Assembly: GCA_018268895.1 (NCBI GenBank)
Contig: JAFDVP010000012.1
Span: 529,698-593,697, forward strand
Source: Acidobacteriota bacterium
GTDB lineage: Bacteria; Acidobacteriota; Terriglobia; Terriglobales; Acidobacteriaceae
Length of the DNA stretch: 64,000 nucleotides
Direction: 5' to 3'
Shown: positions 25,780 through 34,733 of the stretch, piece by piece
Numbering within the stretch: position 1 is the stretch's first letter
Layout: each line of letters starts with the position of its first letter
Notes under the pieces: model-generated
Told to the model about the DNA's origin: nothing
What the model saw: only the letters and a program-made list of their open reading frames with translations
Database searches by the model: none
Program-made: the position numbers and the translations under genes

Positions 25780-27009
25780 ATGACCTCTCACGCAGCGCGT
25801 GTGATGGAGCGATGCCGCGAGCTTGCGCGCATCACCGACGTCGCGGGCGAGACGACGCGGACATTTCTTTCGCCTGCGGCACGCCGGTGCATGAAGACCG
25901 TGACGTCATGGATGGAAGCCGCAGGGTTTGAGGTTCGTATTGATGGCGCAGGAAATCTTCATGGTCTATACGCCGGTGCACAGCCGAGGACCGCTCGCCT
26001 ACTTATCGGATCGCATCTGGATACAGTTCCGAATGCGGGCGCCTTCGATGGAGTTCTGGGGGTGATGCTTGGTCTTGAGCTGGTCGAGGCGCTTGGCGGC
26101 AAAAGGCTCTCGCATGCGATTGAACTCGTTGGCTTCTCGGAGGAAGAGGGCGTGCGGTTCGGCACTCCTTTTATCGGAAGCCGTGCGCTTGTGGGGCGCG
26201 TTGACGATCAATTGCTCTCGAAGGCAGATGCAGCGGGGGTCTCTGTACGGCAGGCGATAGTGGACTTTGGGCTGAGCGCTGGCGCAATCTCATCGGCAGC
26301 GCTGGATGAACGAACGAAGGCTTACCTTGAACTTCATATCGAACAGGGCCCTGTGCTCGAGAGCGAGGGGCTTCCGCTTGGCATCGTCGAAGCCATTGCT
26401 GGGCAGACGCGCGGGGAGATGCGCTTTGCCGGTGCAGCGAACCATGCTGGAACGACACCGATGCGCTTGAGACGCGATGCCGTTGCGGCTGCGGCACAGT
26501 GGATTGGCGAGGTGGAACGCCACGCGCTTGACACGAAGGGTCTGGTGGCAACGGTGGGCCGCGTTGGGGTTCTTCCCGGAGCGGGCAACGTGATTGCAGG
26601 AGAGGTCAAGGCCAGCCTCGACGTGCGACATGCCGACGATGCTGCGCGCGCAGATGCAGTGCGCAGCCTTATTGCGGCGGCAGATAGAATTGTGCGCGAA
26701 CGCGGCCTCTCAGCCGAATGGCAAGTGCTGATGGAGCAGTCGGCCGTTGCAATGGATATGCGCCTGACGAAGATCGCCGAGGATGCCGTTATCGACGCGG
26801 GCGTCGTTCCGTTCAGGATGACGAGCGGCGCGGGGCACGATGCGATGGTGATCGCGGAGCGGGTTCCGTCGGCGATGATCTTCTTGCGCAGCCCCGGCGG
26901 GTTGAGTCATCATCCCGATGAAGCGGTGCGGCAGGAGGATGTCGCATATGCGCTGGCTGCTGGGTTAAATTTTTTACAGAAATTCGATGAGACGGCGGTG
27001 AGAGATTGA
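25780..27009 (+). CDS. Allantoate amidohydrolase (M20 family)
   Basis: 409 residues from the ATG of MTSHAARVMERCREL, 20 bases past the uricase stop; the frame is open further upstream inside uricase but that part is not protein-like. Hydrolyses allantoate to ureidoglycine, CO2 and ammonia. Metal ligands and substrate motifs: GSHLDTVPNAGAFDG, SEEEGVRFGTPF, ELHIEQGPVLE, NHAGTTPMRLRRD, and SGAGHDAMVI with SHHPDE near the end. AllC/AAH-type rather than carbamoylase is inferred from operon position between uricase and ureidoglycine aminohydrolase. Stop overlaps the next ATG by one base (TGATG). Confidence 0.9.
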   Translation: MTSHAARVMERCRELARITDVAGETTRTFLSPAARRCMKTVTSWMEAAGFEVRIDGAGNLHGLYAGAQPRTARLLIGSHLDTVPNAGAFDGVLGVMLGLELVEALGGKRLSHAIELVGFSEEEGVRFGTPFIGSRALVGRVDDQLLSKADAAGVSVRQAIVDFGLSAGAISSAALDERTKAYLELHIEQGPVLESEGLPLGIVEAIAGQTRGEMRFAGAANHAGTTPMRLRRDAVAAAAQWIGEVERHALDTKGLVATVGRVGVLPGAGNVIAGEVKASLDVRHADDAARADAVRSLIAAADRIVRERGLSAEWQVLMEQSAVAMDMRLTKIAEDAVIDAGVVPFRMTSGAGHDAMVIAERVPSAMIFLRSPGGLSHHPDEAVRQEDVAYALAAGLNFLQKFDETAVRD

Positions 27010-27749
27010 TGCACAACCTCGGAGTGACACGGAGCAGTTATCACCGGACGCACCTGCTGCAAACGCCTGACACCTTCATTCGCACAACCCTGCCGGGCAT
27101 GAGGGGAGCGAGTGCAATCGTCCACGTAGCTCCGCAGCTTGGCGCAGCGTTTACCGAATATACCGCGGAGCTTGAAAGCGCGGGCGTTCTTGGGCCAACG
27201 CCTGGGCAGCGGTTTGTGTATGTGCTTGAGGGCGCCTTGAAGATCGAGGGAAATGGCGGATCGCGCGCGCTTGCACAAAACGGCTACGCCTATATTCCGC
27301 AAGGCGCCAGCCATACGATTACAGCCACGGAGAAGAGCAGAGCTGTGGTGATCGAGAAGAAATATGCTGCGCTGACCGGCGTTGCCTGTGGCGCTCCGAT
27401 CTTTGGAGATGCGGCCAGCGTTGTTTCGACTGCGCTGATGGACGATGCGGACTTGCAGGTACAGACCCTGCTGCCGGACAGCATAGAATACGACTTCGCC
27501 GTAAACCTGATGAGCTACGAACCTGGTGCGGCGCTATCGATGGTTGAGATTCATGTGATGGAGCATGGGCTGTTGATGCTGGAGGGCGGCGGCATCTACC
27601 GGCTCGCCGACTCATGGTATCCGGTGACGGCGGGCGATTTTATCTGGATGTCCCCTTACTGCCCGCAATGGTTTGGCGCGATCGGGAAGACTCGTGCGAA
27701 GTATCTGATCTACAAGGATTCGAATCGGCACCCATTGGGCGAGGTGTAG
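27009..27749 (+). CDS. allE: (S)-ureidoglycine aminohydrolase (bicupin)
   Basis: 246 residues. Converts (S)-ureidoglycine to (S)-ureidoglycolate with ammonia release, using Mn2+ in a double cupin. The N-terminal cupin is seen around GQRFVYVLEGALKIEGNG and AYIPQGASHTI; the C-terminal one around SMVEIHVMEHGLLMLEGGG and GDFIWMSPYCPQWFGAIG, ending with KYLIYKDSNRHP, a typical tail of this family. The start ATG overlaps the preceding stop (TGATG); a TTG one codon earlier is also possible. Prevents non-productive breakdown of ureidoglycine and supplies ureidoglycolate to the next enzyme. Confidence 0.92.
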   Translation: MHNLGVTRSSYHRTHLLQTPDTFIRTTLPGMRGASAIVHVAPQLGAAFTEYTAELESAGVLGPTPGQRFVYVLEGALKIEGNGGSRALAQNGYAYIPQGASHTITATEKSRAVVIEKKYAALTGVACGAPIFGDAASVVSTALMDDADLQVQTLLPDSIEYDFAVNLMSYEPGAALSMVEIHVMEHGLLMLEGGGIYRLADSWYPVTAGDFIWMSPYCPQWFGAIGKTRAKYLIYKDSNRHPLGEV

Positions 27750-27753
27750 TGCG

Positions 27754-28992
27754 ATGCAGATCGCAATCAATGAGAAGAGGCTGACCTCCGAGCTTGAAGC
27801 GCTTGCGGCTATCTCAGAGCTTGATCCGCCGGCGATTACGCGCATTGTGTACAGCGATGCTGACCATCGTGCGCGAGAGTGGTTTCGCGGATTGTGCGAT
27901 GAAGCAGGACTGCCCGTTCGTGTCGACGCTATTGGAAACGTATTCGTGCGGTGGGAGGGTTCGGAGCCAGGACTGGCGGCGATTGGAACGGGATCGCATA
28001 TCGATGCGATTCCTCATGCAGGCGCGTATGACGGCACGGTGGGAGTGCTGGGTGGCCTTGAAGCAATTCGTGCGCTGAAAGAGAGCGGGCTGGCACCGCG
28101 CCGGTCGATCGAGCTGCTGTTGTTTACTGCCGAAGAGCCTACGCGCTTTGGCATTGGATGCTTTGGCAGCCGCTTGCTCGCAGGGACGCTGGACAGCAGC
28201 ACGGGCGAGCGACTGAAGGACCCTGATGGAGCGACGTTGAATGAGCTTCGCGACGCCGCGGGATATAAGGGCACAATCGAGAGCGTTCGTTTACCCAAAG
28301 ACCATTACGCAGGCTTCGTCGAACTGCATATTGAACAAGGCCCTTTGCTGGAGCGCGAGGGAATACCCATCGGGATTGTCACGAATATCGCCGCGCCTTC
28401 GGGGCTTCGCATCACGATTGAAGGCGAGGGCGGTCATGCGGGCGCTCTTCTGATGCCTTACCGCAAAGATGCTTTCTGCGCGGCTGCGGAGATTGTGCTG
28501 GCGGTGGAGCACAGTGCAAAAAGCACAGGAGCGATTGACACCTGCGGGACGGTGGGCAAGTGTCTGATTCATCCAGGCGCGGTAAACAGCGTGCCGAGCA
28601 GAGTGCAGATGGAGGTGGACGTTCGCGACACAGACGAAGCGCGACGGGACCGCGTACTCGCTCAGATCAGGGAGGCCTGCGCGGACGTAGCGGCACAGCG
28701 CGGCGTGTCGGTGCAGATTGAAGTTGTCAATGCTGATGCTCCAGCAGAGTCATCGCAAGCAATTATCGATGCCATCTCGCAATCGGCAGATGAACTCGGC
28801 CTGCGATGGAAGAAGATGGTGAGCCGGGCCTATCACGATTCGTTGTTCATGGCGCGAATCGCTCCCATGGCGATGATCTTCATTCCGTGCCGCGATGGTG
28901 TGAGTCATCGGCCGGACGAGTATGCGAAGCCGGAGGATATTGCGAATGGTGCGCGGGTGCTGGCACATACGCTGGCGAAGCTGTCTCTCTGA
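27754..28992 (+). CDS. Ureidoglycolate amidohydrolase (plant-type UAH, M20 family)
   Basis: 412 residues. Hydrolyses ureidoglycolate to glyoxylate, CO2 and two ammonia. Distinguished from the other two M20 proteins here by GTGSHIDAIPHAGAYDG, AEEPTRFGIGCFGSRLLAG and, in place of HAGTTPM, GHAGALLMPYRKD, all blocks I associate with plant UAH. Metal ligands are the His and Asp of the first block, the Glu pair of EEPTRF, and His in ELHIEQGP; a late SHRPDEY is also typical. It is four bases downstream of allE and ends the purine operon. It completes a ring-to-glyoxylate route without ureidoglycolate lyase. Confidence 0.9.
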   Translation: MQIAINEKRLTSELEALAAISELDPPAITRIVYSDADHRAREWFRGLCDEAGLPVRVDAIGNVFVRWEGSEPGLAAIGTGSHIDAIPHAGAYDGTVGVLGGLEAIRALKESGLAPRRSIELLLFTAEEPTRFGIGCFGSRLLAGTLDSSTGERLKDPDGATLNELRDAAGYKGTIESVRLPKDHYAGFVELHIEQGPLLEREGIPIGIVTNIAAPSGLRITIEGEGGHAGALLMPYRKDAFCAAAEIVLAVEHSAKSTGAIDTCGTVGKCLIHPGAVNSVPSRVQMEVDVRDTDEARRDRVLAQIREACADVAAQRGVSVQIEVVNADAPAESSQAIIDAISQSADELGLRWKKMVSRAYHDSLFMARIAPMAMIFIPCRDGVSHRPDEYAKPEDIANGARVLAHTLAKLSL

Positions 28993-29000
28993 GCAGAGCG

Positions 29001-29063
29001 GTTCGAGCTTCGCTCGAATGAACCCACATCTGGCGATGAAACCGCCAGATATGGGGGCACCCG
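29001..29063 (-). repeat. Hairpin repeat family C, copy 7 (inverted)
   Basis: TTCGAGCTTCGCTCGAA hairpin, then CCCACATCTGGCG and CGCCAGATATGGGGGCACCC. Same stem type as the copy at 3106; lies between the convergent UAH and DUF1501 genes and may help terminate both. Confidence 0.8.
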
Positions 29064-29085
29064 GCTACACCCAAAGGAAACAGCG

Positions 29086-30513
29086 TTAGCCCATGAGGCC
29101 GAGATATGGGCTGGTGCCGAAGTTGATGAAGTTCGGAAAGACAGTCTTGACCTGACCGTCGGAGAGACCCATCCAGCGCGCGAGCGTTCCTGCATATTGT
29201 TCGACAGAAGTAGTCGGGATGAGGCGGCCTGCTCCCATATCGTTAGCCTGGTTGGAGCCGATGACAGGGTAGGTTCCGTACATGTCGCCGCCCTGGACTG
29301 CTCCTCCAGTGACGATGTGATGGCTCCCCCATCCATGGTCGGTGCCATCGCTGTTTGCAGTAAGGGTACGGCCGAAGTCGGAGGCGGTGAAGGCGGTGAC
29401 GCTATCGCCCATGCCCATGGTCGTCATCACGGCATCGAAGTACTCAAGAGCAGACCCAAGCTGCGTGAGAAGTTTTGCATGTTGCGGCGCCTGGTTGTCG
29501 TGAGTATCGAAGCCTCCGAACTGCACGAAGAATATCTGGCCGCTGACGCCGAGAGAGCTTCTGCCGCCGATGATGCGTGCGACGGTTTGCAGCGATGTTG
29601 CCAGCGAGTTGTTGGTGAGCTTGCCGGTCACCGGATCGAGATACTGCGGCGGATTTGCGACGCCGGTCGGTCCCGCAGGTAGCATGGAACTTGCAAGCAG
29701 GGCCTGGGCCGCAATGGAGCGCTGCACGACAACCTCATACTCCTTTGCGAAGAGGTTGTTCTCGTCGGCGGAGAGGATGGAAGAGAGCGCGCTGCTGCCG
29801 GCCTGGCTGCCAAAGAGAGGATTCGCAAGGCCGCCGATTGGAATTGGTCCCGCAGACGTGACGTTAAGTTGGTACGAGGCCTGGCCCGAGAGAAAGAGAG
29901 CGACGCCGGCCGTGGAGATGCAGGTAAACGCAGAGTTGGAGTTCATGCTGGCGATGATGTCGGCCATAGCTCCGCCCCAGCCGGTGTGCACTCCACTGCC
30001 GCTGTTGGCAACGATGCCCTGCCATGCGGCCGTTTGATCGAAGTGCGAGTAGAGCGACGCAGGCAGCGGAACGGAATTGTTCTGTATCTGCGCCTTGCTG
30101 ACAGGGGCGATCAGCGTTCCGGTGTTGGCAACAACGGCTGCGCGCCCCGAATTGAATAAATTCTGGATACCACCGAGGTTAGGATTGAGGGCGAAGCTGC
30201 GCCCGCTCTGCGGCGTTTTGAGGGTAATGGGCAACAGATCGCCCATGCTGTAGGCGAGACCGGGCGCTCCGGAACGTGCCTGAGTGAACGCATTGAACGA
30301 GCCGGAGTCCGTTGCGATGACAGTGCCGTGTCCGTCATTGCCTCCCGAGAGGAAGATGCACACAAGCGCCTTGTAGCCGGAGGCATTGTTCTGCTGGGCC
30401 AGGGCCGCTACAGAGTTCATCTCGATGAGAAATGGGCTGACGGACATGCCGGCCATCGAAGCCATTGCGGCATTGCGAAGAAATTGCCTGCGGGTTGGGT
30501 TGGAGCTGCTCAT
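29086..30513 (-). CDS. DUF1501 protein with Tat signal
   Basis: 475 residues. Twin-arginine signal (TRRQFLRNAAMASMAGMSVS) at residues 8-27, then the DUF1501 fold, which belongs to the alkaline-phosphatase/sulfatase-like superfamily: KALVCIFLSGGNDGHGTVI near 48, FVQFGGFDTHDNQ near 335, TAFTASDFGRTL near 375, and DHGWGSHHIVTGGAVQGG near 395. Exported folded. Always found next to DUF1800 genes, as here (108 bases upstream); the pair is common in Acidobacteria and Planctomycetes but the substrate is unknown. Transcribed after the DUF1800 gene on the same strand with one repeat between them. Confidence 0.88.
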   Translation of the reverse strand: MSSSNPTRRQFLRNAAMASMAGMSVSPFLIEMNSVAALAQQNNASGYKALVCIFLSGGNDGHGTVIATDSGSFNAFTQARSGAPGLAYSMGDLLPITLKTPQSGRSFALNPNLGGIQNLFNSGRAAVVANTGTLIAPVSKAQIQNNSVPLPASLYSHFDQTAAWQGIVANSGSGVHTGWGGAMADIIASMNSNSAFTCISTAGVALFLSGQASYQLNVTSAGPIPIGGLANPLFGSQAGSSALSSILSADENNLFAKEYEVVVQRSIAAQALLASSMLPAGPTGVANPPQYLDPVTGKLTNNSLATSLQTVARIIGGRSSLGVSGQIFFVQFGGFDTHDNQAPQHAKLLTQLGSALEYFDAVMTTMGMGDSVTAFTASDFGRTLTANSDGTDHGWGSHHIVTGGAVQGGDMYGTYPVIGSNQANDMGAGRLIPTTSVEQYAGTLARWMGLSDGQVKTVFPNFINFGTSPYLGLMG

Positions 30514-30570
30514 TGTGCACCTTCCTGGTTCTTCGTATCTTCGCGTTCGGCGGGGGAGAGCAAAGACGAA

Positions 30571-30602
30571 CTACAGAGATTCTTCACTTCGTTCAGAATG
30601 AC
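30571..30602 (-). repeat. Hairpin repeat family A, copy 9
   Basis: CTACAGAGATTC...GTTCAGAATGAC between the DUF1800 and DUF1501 genes, preceded by GAGCAAAGACGAA as in copy 6. Confidence 0.8.
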
Positions 30603-30621
30603 GGGCATTTTTCTTGCTCCG

Positions 30622-33453
30622 TTAGAATTGCGCGCTATAGGAGGGCGCGGCCATGGTGAGATATATCGCGGTCTTCACGCGGTTTGATAGTGCAGCGTTA
30701 ATTGCATCGGTTCCAGAGGAAGGTATGGCGATCGCATTGACCGCGGAGATGATCTGGCTGCGCAGGGTGTTGTCCATGCGGCCAGCCATAAGCAGTAGAT
30801 TGATGCGATCCACAAGCTGGTCAGGCGTTGCAGCGAGACCGATCTCCGTCGAGTAGCTGGAGAAGACATCGGGACCTCCTGCCGCGCCGGCGCCGATAGC
30901 GTTCTGCATGTAGTTGAGGTAGCCGACTACTGTGGAGACGTCGGTCATCTGCATCTCAGGCGCGAGCAGCCCGGCCTTTTCAATACTGGTGGCGGGAGGC
31001 GTGTAGCCGGGGGAGAACCAGTTGAAGACGCTGGGCGAACGGAGCGACATCTCGCCGAGGCCATAGATCGGGTCTTCGGTGCTCCCCAGGTTGTAGGAGC
31101 CGTTGCGCGACTGCGCGGTGAAGGCGCGCGCCCACTCGGTGTAGCGAATGAGCGCCTCGCGGACTTTGCCGTACTGCGCATCGGTTGCAACGGTTGCGGA
31201 GTCGCGCGCCTCCGGGTCCATAAGAATCGCCGTGATGACCGCCTTCATGTCTCCGCGCACGCCAAAGCCGTTGTTTTGGAATACAGCAGCCACTCTGCCG
31301 ACATAGGCAGAGCTGGGGTTGCTGGTGACCATGTGCTGGATCATCTGTTTGGCGAAGAATGGCGGAAGATTCGGATGATTGAAGAGCGTGTCCAGTGCGA
31401 TCTTGAGATCTCCCTCAGGATCGGGATTGGCCGAGGCGGGGATGGTTACGCCGAGAAAATCCTTCTCTGCAATGGAGTGGTGGTTGGGGAAGCTCTGCAT
31501 GGGCAGAATGTCCTCGCCGAAGCCAGTGCCGACATAGGCGCAGCAGTTGGACCACGCATTTTCGCTCTTATCGCCAGGGATGTTCCAACTGAAGCCCGTC
31601 AGTACCTTGGCCATGCCCATGACGTCGTTGTTGTTATAGGTGGGAATGGGCTGTCCCGTGGGATCAAGCTTCCGCGTACCATCGGCGTTGAGCTGATAGA
31701 GGCCGATGGTAAAGAGCTGCATGACTTCGCGGGCGTAGTTCTCATCGGGATCGCGGTTGGCATCGCCTTTGTCGTTGCCGAGGTGCGAGAGGAACTTGCC
31801 CATCATCGGGCTTAGGGTGACGTCTTCAATAAGCTGGCGGAAGTTGCCGAAGGCATCGCCCCCAAGCACGTCGTAGTAGTTCGCCATACCTCGCGGCATG
31901 TTGCCAACGGCTGGATTGGTGCTGGAGATCACCATGATCTGGGTCAGCGCGTAGACCACCCGCTGGCGAAGCTGGTCGTTGCCTGCGATGGCCTGTTGCC
32001 AGAAGGATTGCTGAACGTAGCCCTCATTGAGATTGTTCTGCACGAACAAGGCTGCGTTGCACTTGAGATCGCCAGCGGCACAGGGAGGATTGTTGACGAT
32101 GAGTTGCTGCTCCACGTAGGGCTTGTGAGGAACCAGCGGTTGATTGAACTGCTCCGCGAACCAGTCGGCATAGCCGATCTTCGAGAGGTGCCGTATGTCG
32201 CCATCGGTCGCGCCAAAGGTGGACTGCGCGAGAAACCGCGAGGCATCCTCTGGAGTAATAAGCGGAACGGGAGGATTGCCAGAGACCTGGGCGATGAGGT
32301 TCGCAGACGTTGCCGGGCCAGGCGCTGGATTGAGCACCTGGAGATCGAGGTTCCCGGGATCGGTAAGCGTGAGCGTGGCCGTAAGCTGTGTGCCGCTATT
32401 GAAAGTAGTGGGCACGGCAACGCCGTTCATCAAGACAGTAGCTCCATTAATGAAACGGTCGCCAGTGACGACAACGCTGGCTGAACCAACGTTGAACGTC
32501 ATGGGAGACGCCGAGGCCAGGATCGGAATGGGATTCATCACGGCGATGTTCTGGCTGATTGAGACGGTGGGATCGTCGACGCTGATCGCAGTCAGCATGA
32601 CCACGTTATTCGGAGCGGGCACAACAGCAGGCGCGGTGTAGGTGGCGCTGCCATCCCGATTGGCCACAACCGTTCCCAACTGCGTATTGCCGCCGTTGAT
32701 TCCATTGACCTGCCAGACCATGCCCGTGTTGAGGGTGCCGGTAACAGTCAGTCCAATCCGGAGACTGTTGTTGACCCTGACGCTGGTGCCATCGCTCGTA
32801 ACAACCTTGAGCATGACCTTGCCCGGCGTGACGGTGATGGGGATGACAGCCGAATTCGCCGCGCCCGGCTCCGGGTTACGCACGTAGAGGGAGTAGTTGC
32901 CGGGAAGCGGAGCCGATATGGAAGCCGCCAACTGGGTGGCAGAGACGTATGTCGTGGAGATCGGTGCGCCATTCCAGAAGATCTGCGCTCCATAGACAAA
33001 GCGCGAGCCGGTGATGGTGACCGTTGCGGTTCCTTCAGGAAAGGTCGACGGCGTGACAGAGGCTACTACAGGAATGGGATTGAGAATGGTGAATGCGACA
33101 GAACCAGGCTTGCCGTTAGGAAATTTTGTGGCGACGCTGGTAACCGTAACGACATTGCCTGGACTGGGTACGATGGCGGGGGCCGTATACAGACCATTGC
33201 CGTCGACAGTACCGAACCTGGCATTCCCTCCCTGTACCCCATTGACGGAGTAGACCAGTGCAGTCCCCGTGACATTGGCGGGCAGCCGGCTGATCTGGGC
33301 GGTATCGCCCGCGCGAAGCGTGTTCTGGCCTGCCGAGATCGAGGCGGCAAGATCCGGGTTGACGCCAGTGCCGCATCCTGCGATTACGCCGAGCAGACAG
33401 ACGGAGAGCGCACTGAGCGCCGCGGAAAGTAGACAGTGTTTCCTTTGTGGCAT
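30622..33453 (-). CDS. DUF1800 lipoprotein with IPT/TIG-like repeats
   Basis: 943 residues from the ATG of MPQRKHCLLSAALSALSVC; an upstream ATG at 33498 is possible. Lipobox-like LGVIAGC gives an acylated N-terminal Cys. The first 420 residues hold two repeated units, each with a ...VTITGSRFVYGAQIFWNG / VVVTGDRFINGATVLMNG block of the IPT/TIG beta-sandwich type and a preceding ...PNNVVMLTAISVDD bacterial Ig-like stretch. The rest is DUF1800: EDASRFLAQSTFGATDGDI, LGGDAFGNFRQLIEDV, NRDPDENYAREVMQLFTIGL, FFAKQMIQHMV, and SPSVFNWFSPGYTPP. Function unknown; pairs with the DUF1501 protein downstream. Probably anchored in the outer membrane or periplasm. Confidence 0.87.
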   Translation of the reverse strand: MPQRKHCLLSAALSALSVCLLGVIAGCGTGVNPDLAASISAGQNTLRAGDTAQISRLPANVTGTALVYSVNGVQGGNARFGTVDGNGLYTAPAIVPSPGNVVTVTSVATKFPNGKPGSVAFTILNPIPVVASVTPSTFPEGTATVTITGSRFVYGAQIFWNGAPISTTYVSATQLAASISAPLPGNYSLYVRNPEPGAANSAVIPITVTPGKVMLKVVTSDGTSVRVNNSLRIGLTVTGTLNTGMVWQVNGINGGNTQLGTVVANRDGSATYTAPAVVPAPNNVVMLTAISVDDPTVSISQNIAVMNPIPILASASPMTFNVGSASVVVTGDRFINGATVLMNGVAVPTTFNSGTQLTATLTLTDPGNLDLQVLNPAPGPATSANLIAQVSGNPPVPLITPEDASRFLAQSTFGATDGDIRHLSKIGYADWFAEQFNQPLVPHKPYVEQQLIVNNPPCAAGDLKCNAALFVQNNLNEGYVQQSFWQQAIAGNDQLRQRVVYALTQIMVISSTNPAVGNMPRGMANYYDVLGGDAFGNFRQLIEDVTLSPMMGKFLSHLGNDKGDANRDPDENYAREVMQLFTIGLYQLNADGTRKLDPTGQPIPTYNNNDVMGMAKVLTGFSWNIPGDKSENAWSNCCAYVGTGFGEDILPMQSFPNHHSIAEKDFLGVTIPASANPDPEGDLKIALDTLFNHPNLPPFFAKQMIQHMVTSNPSSAYVGRVAAVFQNNGFGVRGDMKAVITAILMDPEARDSATVATDAQYGKVREALIRYTEWARAFTAQSRNGSYNLGSTEDPIYGLGEMSLRSPSVFNWFSPGYTPPATSIEKAGLLAPEMQMTDVSTVVGYLNYMQNAIGAGAAGGPDVFSSYSTEIGLAATPDQLVDRINLLLMAGRMDNTLRSQIISAVNAIAIPSSGTDAINAALSNRVKTAIYLTMAAPSYSAQF

Positions 33454-33620
33454 GAACGCCCCGCATTCGTACATGCAACGTCGACTCCGGCGGTGCATTG
33501 ATTGATCAGGCGGCAGTAAAGAGATACAGAGGATCCAGAGTTGAGATTAATGGCTTCAGAGGGGACTCACTGCTACTCGAAAGTTGTAGGGCGCCAGGAC
33601 AACGTTTACACGAGACAACA

Positions 33621-33652
33621 TGCTGAGATTCTTCGCTTCGCTCAGAATGACG
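33621..33652 (-). repeat. Hairpin repeat family A, copy 10
   Basis: TGCTGAGATTC...GCTCAGAATGAC. Confidence 0.85.
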
Positions 33653-33738
33653 GATCAACTGCCTGACTGCTCCGCGAATCAAATGACACGGTCTGTAGAC
33701 AAAGCATGTAGGAGGTGCAGTAGACTTTCTTCGTAAAA

Positions 33739-33750
33739 TAAAACGTTTTA
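33739..33750. promoter_or_regulatory. LacI/GalR-type operator candidate
   Basis: TAAAACGTTTTA, a 12-bp perfect dyad with a central CG, the usual form of LacI-family sites. It sits 24 bases before the ATG, where a bound repressor would block transcription. GTAAAA lies just to the left. Confidence 0.5.
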
Positions 33751-33774
33751 CTGCACCTGATCAGGAGGAGTTAC

Positions 33775-34665
33775 ATGGAAGTCTCACGCAGGAGTTTTCT
33801 GGGCGGCGCCGCAGCAGTGGCCGCGAGCTTTACGACACGAATCTCATACGGCCTGCCTTTGGGACTTCCTCCCGGAATACAGCTCTACAGCGTTCGGCAG
33901 CAGATGGCGGAAGACTTCGATGGCACCCTGGCCGCGGTCCGTGCCGCAGGCTTCCTCGAGGTCGAGTCGGCGTCTCTGCCGAAGAAGCCTGCCGCGGAGA
34001 TTCGCGCCTCGCTCGACAAGGCCGGGTTGAAGTGTGTGAGTTCGCACCGCTCGTTTGCCGACGTGACGAAGAACCTTGATGCAACCATCGAATTCGAGAA
34101 GACGATTGGCGTGGGCTTCATCATCTGCCCCGGCCCAGGACGCAGGAATCCTCCCGCCCCCGGAACGAGGCCCGGCCCCCCGTCGATCGACGACTGGCAG
34201 TACAACGCGGAGGAGTTCAACAAGTCTGGCGAGAAGCTGAAGGCCGCAGGCATCAAGTTCGGCTATCACAATCACTATGTCGAGTTTGCGCCTGTGGACG
34301 GCAAGGTGCCCTATGAAGAACTGTTGCGCATCTGCGAGCCCGACAAAGTGACGTTTGAGCTGGACTGCGGATGGGCGAGGGTTGCCGGCGTGGACCCCGT
34401 CGCGCTGATGAAGAAGTATCCGCATCGGTTCTCGATGTTCCATGTGAAGGACTTCAAGCTTCCGGCGAATATCTCCTACGCGAACCACGAAGAAGCGAAG
34501 GTAACGGAGCTGGGACGTGGCTCGATCGACTACAAACCGATCTTTGCCCAGGCAGCAAAGAACCAGAAGATTATGCACGCGTTTGTCGAGCAGGAAGCGT
34601 TCGATATTCCCTGGAAGGAATCCCTGAAGGTGGATGCAGACTATCTGAAGGCCTTGAAGGTATAG
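33775..34665 (+). CDS. Exported sugar phosphate isomerase/epimerase-like protein
   Basis: 296 residues with a perfect AGGAGG ribosome site six bases upstream. A twin-arginine signal (SRRSFLGGAAAVAASF) precedes an AP-endonuclease-2/xylose-isomerase-type TIM barrel. Visible barrel marks: GIQLYSVRQQM near 34, CVSSHRSFADV near 82, KFGYHNHYVEF near 161, VTFELDCGW near 192, and FSMFHVKDF near 220, whose His, Glu and Asp residues suit a divalent metal site. Such exported members are common beside Gfo/Idh/MocA oxidoreductases and TonB receptors in Acidobacteria and Planctomycetes, presumably in carbohydrate processing. Here a Gfo/Idh/MocA gene converges on it across a shared terminator. Confidence 0.86.
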   Translation: MEVSRRSFLGGAAAVAASFTTRISYGLPLGLPPGIQLYSVRQQMAEDFDGTLAAVRAAGFLEVESASLPKKPAAEIRASLDKAGLKCVSSHRSFADVTKNLDATIEFEKTIGVGFIICPGPGRRNPPAPGTRPGPPSIDDWQYNAEEFNKSGEKLKAAGIKFGYHNHYVEFAPVDGKVPYEELLRICEPDKVTFELDCGWARVAGVDPVALMKKYPHRFSMFHVKDFKLPANISYANHEEAKVTELGRGSIDYKPIFAQAAKNQKIMHAFVEQEAFDIPWKESLKVDADYLKALKV

Positions 34666-34671
34666 GAGCAG

Positions 34672-34717
34672 AAAACAGAACGGCCATATCCCTTGTGGGA
34701 TATGGCCGTTCTGTTTT
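34672..34717. terminator. Bidirectional terminator
   Basis: Perfect 21-base inverted repeat around TTGT; arms include CGGCCATATCCC, and each side ends in a T-run (CTGTTTT on both strands). It sits between the convergent isomerase-like and oxidoreductase genes and can serve both. Confidence 0.92.
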
Positions 34718-34733
34718 GGATGAGCAAACCAGG

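Larger units (their letters stand above)
33454..33774. other. Divergent intergenic region
   Basis: 321 bases between the DUF1800 gene (minus) and the sugar isomerase-like gene (plus). It contains one family A repeat (33621) and a LacI-type palindrome (33739); nothing else stands out. Confidence 0.6.
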
